Below, piece by piece: positions 42,941 through 52,543 of a DNA stretch of 64,000 nt (the stretch's first letter is position 1; the number at the start of each line of letters is the position of its first letter). The notes under the pieces are model-generated. The model saw only the letters and a list, made by a program, of their open reading frames with translations. It ran no database searches and was not told where the DNA came from. Position numbers and translations under genes: made by a program. Where the stretch lies: NCBI GenBank assembly GCA_963719055.1, contig CAVRAU010000004.1, positions 1-64,000 on the forward strand, written 5' to 3'. This DNA is from CAXMQZ01 sp963719055 (GTDB taxonomy: Bacteria > Acidobacteriota > Thermoanaerobaculia > Multivoradales > JAHEKO01).

Positions 42941-44785
42941 ATGAGTCGAATTCCCTACGACCGCGACCCAGACTTCACCCGACCGTTACTGGAGGTCTCG
43001 GCCGAGGCTCGCCATCGAATGCTCGGTCGCCTGACCTTTCTCTACGGCGAGCAGCTGGCAGAGCAGTGGATGCCCGAGCTCGAGCGACTCCTGAAGGTCC
43101 ATTACGCGCACAAGCCCGGCGAGTTGATCGAGGCAGAGAAGGGCTACGAGCCGGCGGAAAGATTCGTCGAGAAGGACATGGTGCTGATCACCTACGGCGA
43201 CTCCATCAAGGGCGATCACGGCAGCACGTTGAAGGCGCTCCATCGCTTCATCAATACGCATCTTCGCGATGCGATCAACACGATTCATCTTCTGCCTTTC
43301 TTTCCCTACTCATCGGACAGAGGTTTTGCAGTGGTCGATTTCGACGCCGTTGATCCGAAGATGGGTACCTGGGAGTGCGTTCGGGATCTTGGTGTCGACT
43401 ACGACCTGATGTTCGATGCCGTAGTGAACCACTGCTCGTCGAGGAGCGAGATGTTTCGCGGATTTCTGCGTGGGAGTCCCCAGTACAAGGACTTCTTCAT
43501 CGCCTATGACTCGCCAGACGATCTGACTGCGGATCAGCGCAGCAAGATCTTCCGCCCGCGAACGTCCGATATCTTGACTCGCTTCGAGACGATCAATGGA
43601 CCCAAGTACGTCTGGACGACCTTCTCGGAAGACCAGATCGATTTCAACTTCCGTAACCCGCAGGTTCTGCTCGCCGTGCTGTCGGGTCTGCTCTTTTATG
43701 TGCGCCGGGGTGCAGACATCCTACGCTTGGATGCGGTGACCTATCTCTGGTCCGAACCCGGCACGGAGTGCATTCACCTTCCGCAGACGCACGCGATCGT
43801 CAAGCTGCTGCGCGACGCAATGGACACCGTTGCCCCCGGCGTGGCTCTGATCACCGAGACCAATGTGCCGCACGAGGAAAATATCTCTTACTTCGGCGAT
43901 GGCTCGGACGAAGCTCATATGGTGTACAACTTCGCTCTGCCGCCGTTGGTTCTTCACACGTTCTATTCCCAGGACGCCAAAGCCCTTTGCCGATGGGCCG
44001 CACAGTTGAGAACCCACTCGAAGACCTCCACATTCTTCAACATGCTCGATACCCACGATGGAATTGGCGTCATGGGAGTCAAGGGAATCCTGTCGTCAGA
44101 GGAGATCGCCGCGGTGACCGAGCGTGCCAAGGAACACGGTGCCCATGTCTCCTACAAGTCGACAGGAATGGGCGAAGAGCCGTACGAGATCAACGCCACC
44201 TGGTGGAGTGCCATCAACGGCGATGGCGGTGAAGAGGATCTCGACCTGCAGATCAAGCGCTACGTCGCTTCGCGCACTATTCCCTTGGTCATCAAGGGCG
44301 TGCCCGGGGTCTACACCCACGGTGTACTCGCGCTGAGAAACGATCACGAGCTGGTCGCACGGACAGGAGTCCGGAGGGATGTCAATCGCAAGATCATCGA
44401 TCCCGATCTGTACGCTGCCGAGCTCGAGGAGCCAACCTCGAAACGATGCCGTCTGCAGCGGGCCTACCAAGGCATTGGCGTCATCCGCACTCGCGAGCGG
44501 GCATTTCATCCGCAGGGCGTGCAGAAGGTCCTGCACCTCTCACCGAGCGTCTTCGTGGTTCTTCGGATCTCTCCTGATGGTCGTCAGCATGTCCTCTGCC
44601 TGGTCAGCGTTACTGATCAGCCCGTCCATCTCGAGATACCGTCCGCCGATCTCGATGTGAATGCCGTGATCTGGCGAGACTTGATTGATGGTGGCGAGTG
44701 GCAGGTGGTGGAGGATCGTCTGTCGATCGATCTCGCGCCGTACGACGTGGTCTGGCTGAGGCCTACCAGCGATTCCCGCCCATGA
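42941..44785 (+). CDS. GH13 subfamily 18 sugar phosphorylase (sucrose / glucosylglycerate phosphorylase-like)
   Basis: 614 residues. The retaining GH13 centre is complete: nucleophile Asp264 in ILRLDAVTYLW, acid/base Glu306 in ALITETNVPHEEN and the stabiliser Asp373 in DTHDGIGV. LITYGDSI and HLLPFFPYSSDRGFAV are typical of the sucrose-phosphorylase subfamily, which splits a glucoside with phosphate to glucose 1-phosphate. Sucrose, glucosylglycerol, glucosylglycerate and sucrose 6'-phosphate are all known substrates; the 614-residue length and no transport gene nearby favour an intracellular compatible solute such as glucosylglycerate, but this is inference. The sequence GAGGAGCGAGGAC precedes the ATG. 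Confidence 0.85.
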   Translation: MSRIPYDRDPDFTRPLLEVSAEARHRMLGRLTFLYGEQLAEQWMPELERLLKVHYAHKPGELIEAEKGYEPAERFVEKDMVLITYGDSIKGDHGSTLKALHRFINTHLRDAINTIHLLPFFPYSSDRGFAVVDFDAVDPKMGTWECVRDLGVDYDLMFDAVVNHCSSRSEMFRGFLRGSPQYKDFFIAYDSPDDLTADQRSKIFRPRTSDILTRFETINGPKYVWTTFSEDQIDFNFRNPQVLLAVLSGLLFYVRRGADILRLDAVTYLWSEPGTECIHLPQTHAIVKLLRDAMDTVAPGVALITETNVPHEENISYFGDGSDEAHMVYNFALPPLVLHTFYSQDAKALCRWAAQLRTHSKTSTFFNMLDTHDGIGVMGVKGILSSEEIAAVTERAKEHGAHVSYKSTGMGEEPYEINATWWSAINGDGGEEDLDLQIKRYVASRTIPLVIKGVPGVYTHGVLALRNDHELVARTGVRRDVNRKIIDPDLYAAELEEPTSKRCRLQRAYQGIGVIRTRERAFHPQGVQKVLHLSPSVFVVLRISPDGRQHVLCLVSVTDQPVHLEIPSADLDVNAVIWRDLIDGGEWQVVEDRLSIDLAPYDVVWLRPTSDSRP

Positions 44786-44851
44786 TTCTGGCGCTGTTGG
44801 CATCGCCGCCGCAGTACTTCATTGGTGGTTACGGGTGGACGTGCCAACCGC

Positions 44852-45388
44852 TTATTGCGGATGCGTACCGGTCTGGTCCAGAAGCGTGCGCAGCTCGTCT
44901 ATGATTCTCTGTAGCTGCCGCTGGTCCAACTCTCGACCCGAGGCGTGATAGACAAGAGCCCCATCAGGCGCAAAGACCAGTGTGTTCGAAGCCTTGGGAA
45001 CGAATTTGTATGACTTGGCGATGACCCCCTTCCAGTCCATCAGTACCCAGTTGTCGGGGTTCTCGGGGAACTTGCCGCGGATGAAGCCCTTTATGAAGAA
45101 AGGCACGCCGCGAAGATCCGAGTAGGGCAGTTCCGAGATCTGGTCGTATTCGGGATGATTTTTGAGGGACGCTCGGATCGCCTGGCTCCACGATCCGTTG
45201 AACGAGCTGCCGCCTTTGTCGCTGCCGATCAAGAGCACGATTTTTCCCTGTACATCGGCGCGACGGTGAACCTTCCCGAACTGATCTTCGAGCTCGAAAT
45301 CAACAAGCTCCGCTGATTTGGCCAATGATTGCGAGGGAATCATCAGAGTCGCGGCGATCGAGAGGATGGCGAGTATTTGCCTGCGCAT
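44852..45388 (-). CDS. Secreted thioredoxin-fold protein without cysteines
   Basis: 178 residues. Signal peptide (ILAILSIAATLMIPSQSLA) and then a redoxin-like sequence: LVDFELEDQFGKVHRR, KIVLLIGSDKGGSSFNGSW at the place of the active-site loop, and NTLVFAPDGALVYHASGREL. The overall plan resembles YtfJ/AhpC-TSA periplasmic proteins, but the mature part has no Cys at all, so it cannot do thiol chemistry and may be a binding or structural member. Single gene, convergent with the GH13 phosphorylase and divergent from the first RND operon. Confidence 0.72.
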   Translation of the reverse strand: MRRQILAILSIAATLMIPSQSLAKSAELVDFELEDQFGKVHRRADVQGKIVLLIGSDKGGSSFNGSWSQAIRASLKNHPEYDQISELPYSDLRGVPFFIKGFIRGKFPENPDNWVLMDWKGVIAKSYKFVPKASNTLVFAPDGALVYHASGRELDQRQLQRIIDELRTLLDQTGTHPQ

Positions 45389-45601
45389 GAGGTACCCCGT
45401 CGGACGAGAGGAATCGTGATTGAAGAGTACCGTCGATCAAGGTAGCGTGCCAGGATCTCGGCCTGGACAGCCAGCCAGGCCCAGCTCGAGGCGGCACCGA
45501 AGAAGCTCTTTTGTGATGCCGTTCTTGCTATAGAATCGCCAGCAGTTTTTCGAAAACCAAGGTCCAAGATGAGGGGTTCGACCTTGTCAAGGGTCGTCTG
45601 T

Positions 45602-48017
45602 ATGCTTATCCGAAAATCATTCTTGGTACTTCTGTTGCTTGGTCTCGTGTCGGCTGCTTCGTCGTCCTCCGCCCGCGCCCAAGACCCTGAGCCCGCAGAA
45701 ATCAACATTGCCTTCGTTGTCGACGGCCCTTGGGCGAGAAATGACGAGATCAGGGATCTGACTCGTACGGAGATCCTGGCCCTCACCGAGGGTGAGTTCG
45801 ACGTTCGGTTTCCTGACAAGTACTATCTGACGGGAGACTGGTCCGTCGAGGGTGCAATTTCCAATCTTCAGATCCTGCTCGAGGACCCGGAGGTCGACCT
45901 GGTCATCGGCTGGGGTGTCCTGTCCTCTCATTCGATCTGTTGTCTGGTCGGGGTGACCAAACCGGTGATCGCACCGGTGATTCTGGATATCCGTCTGCAG
46001 GGCGTTCCCTATCAGGATGGCGTCAGCGGTGTACGCGAATCTCAACTACGTGGCGCTGCCCGACACCACGGCCGACGAGATCGTGCGTTTCCGAGAGGTC
46101 TTTCCGTTCGACAAGATAGCCCTCCTCGCCAACGCCGCCATCGTGGAGGCCATTCCCGATCTGGAGATGCGTACCGAGCTCGCTCTTGCCGGCCTGGGTA
46201 TCGAGTTCGACTACGTCCCGGTGGCCTTCGAGGCCGAGCCGGTTCAGGCCGCCATTCCCGAAGGCACCCAGGCCGTCTTCATGTACCCCCAGATCCAGCT
46301 CTCTCCACCGGAGCGGATCTCGACTGATCGAGGGGATCAACGAGCGCGGACTCTTGAGCTTCACCTCTCTGGGAGAGGGCTTTGTCGAGGCAGGGATTCC
46401 TGGCATCCCTGGCGCGCCGCCGACTTCTTCCCGCGCGTCGCCCGACGTATCGCCATCAACACCCAGCGAATCCTTCTGGGCGAGGACGCGGGCTCGATCC
46501 CGGTCGAGATCAGCCTCAAAGAGGAGCTGACCATCAACATGAAGACGGCCCGGGCCCTGGGCGTCTCGCCCACCTACGAGGCCCTGCTGGAGGCCAGGGT
46601 GCTTCATCCGGAGGCCGAGGGCGTGGTGCAGGCCCACACGCTGACCGAGGTCGTCAAGGATGCGGTCCGCGTCAATCTCGATCTGCTGGCGCGGGAGCGG
46701 CGGGTGATCGCCGGCGAGCAGGATGTCGAACGAGCCGGGTCGGTCTTCTTTCCCCAGATCGATCTGGGAGCCCTGGGTCTGGTGATCGATGAGGATCGTG
46801 CGGTCTGCCAGCTTTGGCTCACAGGCCGAGCAATCGGTCACCGGTCAGCACGGGTCTCACCCAGCTGCTCTTCTCGGACGACGCCCTGGCCAACAAGTCG
46901 ATCCAGACCCGCTTGCAGGAAGGGCGGATGTCGGATTACGAAGCTCTGCGGCTCGACATTGCGCTCGAGGCCGGGGTCACCTATCTCAATCTGCTGCGGG
47001 CCAAGAGCCTCTGCTGGAAGTGCAGCGAAACAACGTGGCTCTGACCCGTTCGAACAAGGAGTTGGCCGAGGTTCGACGGAGGATCGGGGCGGCCAATCCG
47101 GCGGAAGTCTTCCGGTGGCAGAGCCAGCTGGCAGCCGACCGCAAGGCCCTGGTGGAGGCCGACGCCAGCGTCCGGGTCGCCGAGATCGCGGTGAACAGTA
47201 TTCTCGACCGGCCCCTCGAACGAGCGCTTCAGCACCGAGGAGGTCGATCTGGAAGAGCCGTGGAGAGTTACCGGCGACCCGCGGATTGCCGGATTCATCG
47301 AGACACCGGCGCGCTTCGAGACCTTTCCAGGACTTCATGGTCTTCGAGGGTGTGGCCGACGCTCCGGAGCTGAAGATCCTGCGCTCCCAGATCGAGGTGC
47401 AGGAGCGGCTCTTGCTCAACTCGAAACGAGCCTACTGGGCGCCGTTGATCGCCGCCGAGGCCACGGTCGATGAGATCCTCTCGAAGAGCGGTGCCGGTGC
47501 CGAAGCGCCAGAGCTCCCCGGCGGAGCACTTTTTCCGACGCCCGACGACACGCTGTGGAGTGTCGGGCTGAACGCGACCTTGCCGCTCTTCACCGGTGGG
47601 GCCCGCAAAGCCGATCGGCTTCAGGCGGAGCTCGAGTTGGCACGGTTCCAGCTGGCCTTCGACTCCACCGCCTTCCGGGTAGAACAGCGGATCCGGTCGG
47701 CCATGGAGTTGGCGCGGGCCTCGCGAACCGGTATCGGTCTCTCCCAGCAGGCCGCCGATGCCGCCGGCAAGAACCTGGATCTGGTCACCGAAGCCTACGC
47801 CCGCGGTGCCGTGTCGATCATCGACCTGCTGGATGCGCAGAACGCCGCTCTCAACGCCGCGGAGCAGGCGGCCAACGCGGTCTACGACTTCCTGATCGAT
47901 CTTCTCGAGGTGGAGCGGGCTGCCAACCGGATCGAGCTCCTGGGGACACCCGAAACCGCCGCGGCCTTCTTCAACCGGCTCGAGAAGTATTTCCTGGATC
48001 GAGGCATCACACCATGA
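45602..48017 (+). CDS. ABC-type substrate-binding domain fused to TolC outer-membrane channel, broken by about 9 indels
   Basis: About 800 residues when joined. Signal peptide (RKSFLVLLLLGLVSAASSSSA). Residues about 25-340 form a periplasmic binding domain of the ABC_sub_bind type (INIAFVVDGPWARNDEIRD, DLVIGWGVLSSHSIC, NTQRILLGEDAGSIPVEISL, NMKTARALGVSPTYEALLEA). The rest is a TolC-like outer membrane efflux protein with two repeats (LQEGRMSDYEALRLDIALEA; TEAYARGAVSIIDLLDAQNA). Frame changes near 46028, 46319, 46390-46430, 46797, 46845, 47013, 47224 and 47320 are repaired by removing inserted bases, so read error is likely. ATGA overlap with the next adaptor gene places it at the head of an RND operon. 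This fusion is unusual. Confidence 0.78.
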
Positions 48018-49123
48018 ACCGAATACCGAGAGAGAAACTGTGCATCGCCCTGTTGGCCTTGGTGGGACTGGTCGGCTGCGGGGGTGAAGAGGTCACACCG
48101 GAGCCCCGGCTTCGGCCGGTGCGCTACCAGAAGGTGTCGGCTGGCGAGATCGACAGCTCCAGGACATTGGTCGGGGTCGCCAGGATGGGGACCGAGGCCG
48201 ATCTGAGCTTCCGCGTGCCGGGCACCGTCGAAACGGTGGATGTCTCTCTGGGACAGAAGGTCGGCAACGGGCAGATTCTGGCTCGGCTCGATCCCGTCGA
48301 CTACGAGCTCCAGGTCCAGGAGGCCGCCGCCGGTCTGGCGCTGGCAGAGGCGTCCGTGCGCAAAGCCGAGGCCGACTATGACCGGACGCGGGCCCTCTAC
48401 GAGAGCAACAACTCTTCGCGCAGCGAGCTCGATGCCGCCCGGGCCGGTGCGGAATCGGCTCGATCGCAGGTGGACGCCGCCACCAAGCGGCTCGAATTGG
48501 CTGGTCAGCAGTTGGGGTATACCGTCCTGCGGGCGCCAGTGGATGGCGCCATCGCGCTCAAGGATCTGGAGGTCAACGAGAACGTCAAGGCCGGAACTGC
48601 GGTCTTCATGTTGACCTCAGGCTCGCTGGTGGAGGTGGAGTTCGCGGTGCCCGAGATCATGATCGCCGAGCTCGAGGAGGGGCTGCCGGTGGTCGTCAAG
48701 TTCGATGCCGTGGCCGGCCGCGAATTCGCGGCGGAAATCGCCGAGGTCGGGGTGGCCGTAACCGGCTCGTCCGCTGCTTTCGAAGCGGTGGCCCGACTGC
48801 GAGAGGAGACTCCCGATGTGCGCTCGGGGATGGCCGCCGAGGTCGTGATCCAGCCTCATGCGACCACCAGCAGACAAGGCCTTGTCGTTCCTTGGGTGTC
48901 GGTCGGCGAAGATCGCGACGGGCGCTTTGTCTTCGTGGTCGAGCCGCAAGGGGACGGGACAGGCATCGTATACCGCCGCGCAGTCACTCTCGGTGAGGTG
49001 GGTAAGGAGATCGAGATCCTCGACGGGATTGCCGAGGGCGACCTGCTGATCACAGCGGGGACGCGACGGCTCGCAGAAGGGATGCGGGTCAAGGTAGACA
49101 CCGAGGAGACGTCTACCCGGTGA
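48014..49123 (+). CDS. RND efflux membrane-fusion (adaptor) lipoprotein
   Basis: 369 residues of the HlyD/AcrA type. Lipobox ALVGLVGC at Cys23-24. Lipoyl/barrel-sandwich halves flank a helical hairpin: ADLSFRVPGTVETVDVSLGQ, ILARLDPVDYELQVQEAAAG, then QLGYTVLRAPVDGAIALKDL, followed by beta-barrel and membrane-proximal parts. Links the inner membrane pump encoded next (GTGA overlap) to the TolC part of the fusion protein encoded upstream (ATGA overlap). Confidence 0.9.
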   Translation: MNRIPREKLCIALLALVGLVGCGGEEVTPEPRLRPVRYQKVSAGEIDSSRTLVGVARMGTEADLSFRVPGTVETVDVSLGQKVGNGQILARLDPVDYELQVQEAAAGLALAEASVRKAEADYDRTRALYESNNSSRSELDAARAGAESARSQVDAATKRLELAGQQLGYTVLRAPVDGAIALKDLEVNENVKAGTAVFMLTSGSLVEVEFAVPEIMIAELEEGLPVVVKFDAVAGREFAAEIAEVGVAVTGSSAAFEAVARLREETPDVRSGMAAEVVIQPHATTSRQGLVVPWVSVGEDRDGRFVFVVEPQGDGTGIVYRRAVTLGEVGKEIEILDGIAEGDLLITAGTRRLAEGMRVKVDTEETSTR

Positions 49124-52100
49124 GCCTGACGAAAGCAGCGATCGAGAAGAACCGTGTCACCACGGTCTTGCTGCTCGTCCTGCTGCTAGCAGGCCTCAAC
49201 GCGTGGTCCAGCATGCCGCAGGCGGAAGATCCGGGATTCACTATCCGGATCGCCATGGTCATCACCTACTTCCCGGGTGCCAGCCCCGAGCGGGTCGAGC
49301 AGCTGGTGACCGACAAGCTCGAGAAGGCGATCCAGGAGATCCCGGAGATCGACTTCCTGCAGAGCGAATCGAAGCCCGGGGTCTCGGTGATCTTTGTCAA
49401 CATCCAGCAGCGCTACAAGGAGATGCGCCCGATCTGGGACAAGTTGCGACGCAAGGTGGAACGGGCCCAGCCAGAGCTGCCCGACGGCATCATCGGTCCA
49501 ATCGTCAACGACGAGTTCGGCGATGTTTTCGGCACCATCGTCAACCTGACCGGTGATGGCTTCTCTTACGCCGAGCTCAAGGACGTGGCCGACGAGGTTC
49601 GCGACGAGCTGCTGCTGATCCCCGACGTAGCCAAGGTCGAGATCTACGGTGCCCAGGAAGAGCGGATCTTTGTCGAGTACAACAACGCCCGTCTGGCCGA
49701 TCTCGGACTCTCACCGCTGCAGTTGAGGGGCATCCTGGCAGCCCGCAACATCATCAATCCCGGTGGCGAGATCCGTACCGAGAACGAAGAGATCGTGCTC
49801 GAGCCGACAGGGAGCTTCGAGTCGGTAGAGGACCTCAAGCGGACGCTGATCCAGGTTCCCAACAGCGACAAGCTGCTCTATCTCGAAGACGTGGCGACCA
49901 TTCGACGGGGCTATGTGGATCCGCCCGAGACGATGATGCACGCCTCGGGGGATCCCGGTCTGGCGCTGGCGATCTCGTTGCGGGAGGGAGGCAACATCCT
50001 GACTCTCGGGGATCAGGTCGAAGAGGTGATCGACCGGGTGCAGGCCAGCTACCCCATCGGCATCGAGTTCGAGTTCTCCGCCTTTCAGGCCACCGCCGTG
50101 CGCAAGAAGGTCGACGACTTTGTCGGCAATCTCCTGCAGGCCATCCTGATCGTTGTGTTGGTGATGCTGGTCAGCCTGGGAGTACGGACCGGTCTGGTGG
50201 TGGCGTCGCTGATCCCGATGGCGATTGTTGCGGCCTTCTTCTTCATGTCGGTGTTCGACGTGGGGATCAACCAGATGTCGCTCGCCGCATTGATCATTTC
50301 CCTGGGACTGTTGGTGGACAACGCCATCGTCATGTCCGAGTCGATCATGGTGGCCATGAGTGAAGGCAAGGCGCCAGTGCCGGCGGCGGTAGATGCGGCC
50401 GCCGAGCTACGCATACCGCTGCTGACCTCGTCGCTGACCACCATCGCCGCGTTTCTGCCGATCTATCTCGCCAAGTCGACCACCGGCGAGTACGTGGCGC
50501 CGCTTTTCAAGGTGGTGACCATCACGCTGCTGTGCTCGTGGGTTCTGTCGCTGACCATGATTCCGATGCTCTGTGTGCGCTTCTTGAAGGTGAAGAGGAA
50601 GCCTGAGGGATCGACCTCTCGATTCACGCGGGGCTATCGTGCCCTGCTGTTGACCGGTTTGCGTCATCGCTGGGTTTCTCTGGCACTGGTGGCCGTGATC
50701 TTCATGGGGGTGATGCAGCTCGCGGGATTTGTGCCGGTGATCTTCTTTCCGCCCAACGAGCGACCGACGTTGATGGTGGAGTTGTTCTTGCCTACCGGGT
50801 CTCCGGTCGCCAAGACCGAGGAGGTGGTCGGGGAATTCGAACGCTTCCTGACCGAGAATCTCCGGCTCACGCCCGAGCAGCTCGAGGCTGGCAAGGAGGG
50901 GGTCACCAACTGGGCGAGCTATATCGGCGAAGGAGCGCCGAGATTCATCCTGTCGTACGGGCCCGAGTATTCGAGCCCCGAGTACGCCATGCTGCTGGTC
51001 AACGCCAGCTCTCGTGATGTGGTCGAAACGGCGGTCACTCGACTGCGCGAGTTCGGAACTCGGTTCCCGGATCTCAAGGCCAAGATCAATCCATTGCCCT
51101 TGGGACCGCCCGCCAACAATCCGATCGAGGTGCGGATTTCGGGCCGAGACCTGGACGAGGTCTTCAAGTTGGTCGAGAAGGTAAAGGAGAAACTGATCGA
51201 GACCCCGGGAACCCGAGGTATCGCCGACGATTGGGGAGCGCGCTCGAAGAAGCTTTTGATCCGTATCAACGAGGCGCGAGCCCAGCGGGCCGGAGTCTCC
51301 AACCAGGACATCGCCATCTCCTTGCAGACCATCTTTTCGGGCTTCGACACCACCGAGTATCGCGAGGACGACAAGGTGATCCCGGTAACCCTGCGCTCGG
51401 AGCAGGCCAACCAGGTCGGGGAGCTGGCCCGGGAGTCCATTGCCCAGATCGGCGGCGTCAATGTGTTCTCGCAGACGACCGGCCAATCGGTACCCGCTGC
51501 CCAGGTGGTGGATGCGGAGCTGGTCTGGCAACCAGCCAAAGTGCTACGGCGCAACCGACTGCGGACAGTGACCATCGAGTCGGATGTCGAGCCCGGATAC
51601 ACCGCCAACGAGGTCGTCCGGGTCATCCGACCGTGGCTGGCTGAGGAGAGCGCGATTTGGCCGCTGGGCTATTCGTGGGAGATGGGTGGCGAGGAGGAGG
51701 AAGCCGCCAAGGCCAACGCATCCATCATGGAGCAGCTGCCGGTGGCGGGTCTGGTGATCGTTCTCCTCTTGGTGGCGCAATTCAACTCCCTTCGCCGACC
51801 GCTGATCATTCTCATCACCATTCCCCTGGGTCTCATCGGAGTGGTCATCGGGCTCCTGGTCATGCGCTCGTATTTCGGGTTCATGACCTTTCTGGGCGTG
51901 ATCTCCCTGGCGGGCATTGTCATCAACAACGCCATCGTGCTGCTCGACCGGATCAAGATCGAGATCGAGGAACACGGTCTGCCACCGGCCGAGGCGGTGG
52001 TCGAGTCGGCCCAGCGGCGATTGAGACCGATCCTCTTGACGACCGTGACCACACTCGGCGGGCTCCTGCCACTTTACCTTGGGGGCGGTCCCATGTATCA

Positions 52101-52218
52101 GCCCATGGCGGTGGCCATCATGTTCGGGCTTCTGTTCGCCACGGGTCTGACTCTCGGAGTGGTGCCGATCCTCTACTCACTCTTCTTCCGAGTGAGCTTC
52201 AAGGGCTTTCCGAGCTAG
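49120..52218 (+). CDS. RND efflux pump permease, system 1
   Basis: 1032 residues, inner membrane trimeric H+-driven pump of the AcrB/HAE1 superfamily. Twelve TM helices with two large periplasmic loops (about 40-330 and 550-860). Seen: AMVITYFPGASPERVEQLVT in the first porter domain, FLPTGSPVAKTEEVVGEFE in the second. In TM4 the proton-relay site reads ISLGLLVDNAIVMSES: the usual Asp-Asp pair is Asp-Asn here, a variant found in part of the superfamily. Third gene of an operon after the binding-domain/TolC fusion and the adaptor; GTG start overlaps the adaptor stop. Substrate unknown. Confidence 0.9.
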   Translation: MSLTKAAIEKNRVTTVLLLVLLLAGLNAWSSMPQAEDPGFTIRIAMVITYFPGASPERVEQLVTDKLEKAIQEIPEIDFLQSESKPGVSVIFVNIQQRYKEMRPIWDKLRRKVERAQPELPDGIIGPIVNDEFGDVFGTIVNLTGDGFSYAELKDVADEVRDELLLIPDVAKVEIYGAQEERIFVEYNNARLADLGLSPLQLRGILAARNIINPGGEIRTENEEIVLEPTGSFESVEDLKRTLIQVPNSDKLLYLEDVATIRRGYVDPPETMMHASGDPGLALAISLREGGNILTLGDQVEEVIDRVQASYPIGIEFEFSAFQATAVRKKVDDFVGNLLQAILIVVLVMLVSLGVRTGLVVASLIPMAIVAAFFFMSVFDVGINQMSLAALIISLGLLVDNAIVMSESIMVAMSEGKAPVPAAVDAAAELRIPLLTSSLTTIAAFLPIYLAKSTTGEYVAPLFKVVTITLLCSWVLSLTMIPMLCVRFLKVKRKPEGSTSRFTRGYRALLLTGLRHRWVSLALVAVIFMGVMQLAGFVPVIFFPPNERPTLMVELFLPTGSPVAKTEEVVGEFERFLTENLRLTPEQLEAGKEGVTNWASYIGEGAPRFILSYGPEYSSPEYAMLLVNASSRDVVETAVTRLREFGTRFPDLKAKINPLPLGPPANNPIEVRISGRDLDEVFKLVEKVKEKLIETPGTRGIADDWGARSKKLLIRINEARAQRAGVSNQDIAISLQTIFSGFDTTEYREDDKVIPVTLRSEQANQVGELARESIAQIGGVNVFSQTTGQSVPAAQVVDAELVWQPAKVLRRNRLRTVTIESDVEPGYTANEVVRVIRPWLAEESAIWPLGYSWEMGGEEEEAAKANASIMEQLPVAGLVIVLLLVAQFNSLRRPLIILITIPLGLIGVVIGLLVMRSYFGFMTFLGVISLAGIVINNAIVLLDRIKIEIEEHGLPPAEAVVESAQRRLRPILLTTVTTLGGLLPLYLGGGPMYQPMAVAIMFGLLFATGLTLGVVPILYSLFFRVSFKGFPS

Positions 52219-52543
52219 GAGCGACCGCGTTTTGCAGCCCGGAGTAGATCATAGAGAAGGCAGCATTTCCCTCAGACCTGCGGTGGTGAGGATTCGCTCA
52301 GAGCACGACGAGATTGGCCGGGCCTGCGCCGGCAACAGCTTTCATTGGGATTGTGCGGTCGAACGTGACAAAGTGCCCCATCCGTGACGGATTTCTGATG
52401 TGAGCCCCTGGGCCTCAAACGGCTCCGCTTATAGTCTGGCCTGCTCCGGAAAATGGGGCCGTTTGGGTGCTTGTGCGTCTCCTGAGGCCTTTCTATAATC
52501 CGTGCCAATGTATGAGACTGCCAGAATGGTAGGCTAGCGCGCC
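52219..52543. other. 325-base intergenic region between the two RND operons
   Basis: Contains the promoter described at 52471-52499 near its right end and no convincing gene. The open frames across it are Arg/Pro-rich shadows. No terminator hairpin with a T-tract is obvious after the first operon; nothing else was recognised. Confidence 0.6.
52471..52499 (+). promoter_or_regulatory. Strong sigma70-like promoter of the second RND operon
   Basis: TTGTGC at 52471-52476 (4/6) and a perfect TATAAT at 52494-52499, with the ideal 17-base spacer. Expected transcription start near 52506, 38 bases before the GTG start of the TolC-family gene. No operator-like palindrome is apparent and no regulator gene adjoins. 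Confidence 0.72.
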
